The notes under the pieces were generated by a model, which saw nothing but the letters and a program-made list of their open reading frames with translations, was not told where the DNA came from and searched no databases. A stretch of DNA of 64,000 nt, taken from NCBI RefSeq assembly GCF_014206945.1, contig NZ_JACHON010000003.1, positions 62,001-126,000 of the forward strand, given 5' to 3'. This document shows, in pieces, positions 62,044 to 64,000 of this stretch. Position numbers and translations under genes: made by a program. Origin of the DNA: Gracilibacillus halotolerans (GTDB lineage: Bacteria > Bacillota > Bacilli > Bacillales > Amphibacillaceae). Positions within the stretch are counted from its first letter, which is position 1; each line of letters opens with the position of its first letter.

Positions 62044-64000
62044 TTATGCTTTTTTTCTTCTAACAAAGAATACTAGTGATCCAGCTGCAAGCATTGCTAA
62101 TCCTGCAAGTAGGAAGTTGTAAGTGCTTGTTGCTGTATCGGGAAGAGTTTCCCCGTCTTTAGAAGATTCGTCATCTTCTGGTGTTGTAGAATCAGATTCT
62201 ATTGGTGTTGAATCTGGCAGGTCCTCCACCTCTTCTACATCCTCTACTTCAAATACAGTAAATATACTGAAATGATCTGTTTCTACAGTAATGAATCCAT
62301 CTTGATAATAGCCACCGTCACCTACTTGTTCCCATTCCTCAGTTTCAGGATTCCAGTAGAATACTTTTACATTGGTAGGATCATTTACCCTATCAGCGTT
62401 AACTGGGAATGTAAGTGTTACAGGTGTGTCCTTAAAGTTACTAATTATCTTACCATCTTGTGTAATTGTAAAGTCATATACTGCACTTAATGCTTCGTCA
62501 ATATCCTGCATTCTTTCTACTACTATTTCTACTGCTTCACCATTATTTAGTATAGATGCTGGAATTGCTAATGTAACATCTTCCTTTTCAACCGTGATTT
62601 CAGCATTTTGTTCTTTTAACTTACTAACCTGCTCTTTTGTTAACGTAACTTTTACGGTTGAATCATTATCGGATAAATCAAGAACAAGATTACCGTTCTT
62701 TGGAACTGAATCAACTGCTTTATTGTCTACAGTAGCGACCTTATCTTTAACAGAAGGTTTTGTAACTACTGGTTTATTTTCTGGCTTTTCTGGTTGTTTA
62801 GGATCCTCAGGTTTAGGGTCTGCTGGTTTAGGTTCCTCAGGCTTAGGATCTTCTGGTTTAGGATTCTCAGGCTCTGGCTGTGGTTCATCGAGAGAATTAA
62901 CGAGTGTTAACACCCCGAATACAGATGGGTCTTGATAGCCTTGGCCAGAAGTATCATTCCAAGTAGCGACACTATTACGAGCACCCTCTACAGCATCATT
63001 AATTTGAACATCAAATCCAATCTGTAGATTATCCTCGGGATTAATAGTTTTAAATGGAATCTTTAACTCTACTGTGTACCCTCCACCAGTAATTTGTGTT
63101 GCAGATTCAAAACCTTCTTCAACAGCAGTTGGGTTAAAGGATGTTTCGTTATCAAAATTCACACGATACTGCCCTACACCATCAACATAGGAAGAAGCTT
63201 TCGTATTTTGTTCATCAACAAATACTTCTACAGAATCTTGTTCATGAGCATCGGCATGTGCCTTATCTAAATTAGAGTCACTAACTTGTACGAATACATA
63301 TAAGTTTTCATCATCCCAAAGTACTCTAGCATTACCGTTCGCTCCGTTATGAGCTGTTTGATAGCGATTGATTGGTAGTGCTGGTGCGTTACTCCAAACA
63401 TCATCCATTACACCATCAATCGTTGGTGTACCTTGTACAGCGTTACCTTTATTTGCTTCAATCACTTCAGGATCATAATCTTCAATAAATCCTTCAGGGT
63501 CAATTACTGCATAGTATGCTGGCTTCGCTTGGAAGTCTTTATCAAATAGACTTGGGCTATTTTCTGATCTCCAGCTTGTACCATCATCTAATGCCCAGAA
63601 TGTAACTCGAGCGATGTCATCTGCATATTCCTTATAAATTTGGAATAGCTGAGCATATAGGTAGGCTTGTCTATTCGCTTGTTGCTCTGTTTGTACTCCG
63701 CCATCCCCTGCCATAATATCTAGCTCAGTAACACTAACTTCTACTCCATCTAAAGAAATGAATTTCTCGATAGAGCTTCTTACATTTTCAGGGTTTGTAT
63801 TGATATTGTAATGACCTTGCATACCAATACCGTCGACTAGAACATCACCGTTATTTTCTGCAGCATAGTTTTCGTTTATTTCTTTTACCATTTGATAAAT
63901 GGCTTCTGCTTTGTTTTGGTTATCATCATTGTAGTCATTGTAATATAGCTTTACATCGTCCCAACCATTTTCTTGCATTACTTCCTTCGTAATTCGGAAT
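62044..64000 (-). CDS. Wall-anchored GH10 endo-xylanase with CBM9, C-terminal part (cut by window edge)
   Basis: The last 651 residues; the gene continues past 64000. In order: the end of a GH10 barrel with nucleophile Glu in VSVTELDIM and the [10 protein letters not shown] motif; a CBM9-type domain ([24 protein letters not shown] ... [11 protein letters not shown]); a Pro/Lys/Glu linker of PKPEEP-type repeats (about 62780-62890); a beta domain; and a sorting signal LPDTA, hydrophobic stretch, RRKKA. LPDTA is the class D sortase type seen in bacilli. Cell-surface xylan degradation. Confidence 0.92.
   Translation of the reverse strand, partial: FRITKEVMQENGWDDVKLYYNDYNDDNQNKAEAIYQMVKEINENYAAENNGDVLVDGIGMQGHYNINTNPENVRSSIEKFISLDGVEVSVTELDIMAGDGGVQTEQQANRQAYLYAQLFQIYKEYADDIARVTFWALDDGTSWRSENSPSLFDKDFQAKPAYYAVIDPEGFIEDYDPEVIEANKGNAVQGTPTIDGVMDDVWSNAPALPINRYQTAHNGANGNARVLWDDENLYVFVQVSDSNLDKAHADAHEQDSVEVFVDEQNTKASSYVDGVGQYRVNFDNETSFNPTAVEEGFESATQITGGGYTVELKIPFKTINPEDNLQIGFDVQINDAVEGARNSVATWNDTSGQGYQDPSVFGVLTLVNSLDEPQPEPENPKPEDPKPEEPKPADPKPEDPKQPEKPENKPVVTKPSVKDKVATVDNKAVDSVPKNGNLVLDLSDNDSTVKVTLTKEQVSKLKEQNAEITVEKEDVTLAIPASILNNGEAVEIVVERMQDIDEALSAVYDFTITQDGKIISNFKDTPVTLTFPVNADRVNDPTNVKVFYWNPETEEWEQVGDGGYYQDGFITVETDHFSIFTVFEVEDVEEVEDLPDSTPIESDSTTPEDDESSKDGETLPDTATSTYNFLLAGLAMLAAGSLVFFVRRKKA

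Noticed and set aside
1-64000. CRISPR array, tRNA or rRNA genes, prophage
   Set aside because: No regular repeat-spacer pattern, no cloverleaf with a T-loop motif, and no phage structural or integrase genes were found by reading both strands.

Overview
The window looks like chromosome of a low-GC, spore-forming, salt-adapted Bacillaceae (an Oceanobacillus/Ornithinibacillus/Gracilibacillus-type organism is my guess). Pointers are strong AGGAGG ribosome sites, AT-rich intergenic DNA, a glycine betaine OpuA operon and an OpuD-type carrier, spore photoproduct lyase with SplA, a bacillithiol transferase, ykoEDC behind a TPP riboswitch, an adenine riboswitch, cre boxes and an LPDTA sortase signal. 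No rRNA, tRNA, CRISPR array, transposase or phage module was seen.

Layout. 1-944: 5' part of a metal P-type ATPase cut by the window edge. 1.1-5.8 kb: bstA, a GbsR/OpcR-type repressor and opuAA-AB-AC. 6.2-17.1 kb: an unusual array of about fifteen one-gene modules (DUF2089, HAD, YrvL, P-loop kinase, DUF4083, MerR/CPBP protease, metallophosphoesterase, ASCH, lipoproteins, GNAT, PspC, small membrane proteins). The modules are separated by about 25 copies of one repeat core, and nearly all genes lie on the plus strand. 17.3-22.6 kb: a conserved unknown, a GmhB-like phosphatase and a UV-repair block (two tandem uvsE facing splAB). 22.7-29.4 kb: a hairpin repeat, pbuE with an adenine riboswitch, an LprI-like lipoprotein, a DUF421 protein, a cyclic-2,3-diphosphoglycerate-synthetase-like GTPase and a BCCT carrier. 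29.5-37.9 kb: a sugar-sensing and uptake locus (lipoprotein sensor, LytS/YesM-type kinase, YesN regulator broken by one TGA, and an RbsB/A/C-type ABC importer with a cre box). 38-46.6 kb: a YusW lipoprotein, a nitroreductase, a second copy of the hairpin repeat, two membrane proteins, TetR/MFS genes and a TetR-ABC exporter operon. 46.7-51.4 kb: a chemoreceptor, DUF3784, SMP-30 lactonase, a zinc-ribbon membrane protein and alpha-galactosidase melA. 51.5-54.6 kb: ykoEDC thiamine-precursor ECF transporter. 54.7-56.1 kb: a proteasome-like Ntn-hydrolase candidate plus a 50-residue protein. 56.4-61.9 kb: degenerate secreted genes, a sigma factor broken by TAG with an intact anti-sigma, DUF2829, an SDR, queT and a PadR/DUF2812 pair. 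62.0-64.0 kb: 3' part of a wall-anchored GH10 xylanase.

How the genes work together. Osmoprotection (opuA, opuD), plant-sugar and xylan use (xylanase, melA, pentose/hexose-type ABC with its two-component sensor, SMP-30), UV repair and vitamin/purine transport fit a soil or saline plant-litter bacterium. Several regulatory genes carry single inactivating lesions. Either this strain is losing regulation or the assembly has point errors.

The most novel items are the cassette-like array, the Thr-initiated proteasome-like protein, and the two hairpin repeats whose arms differ in sequence but keep their pairing.
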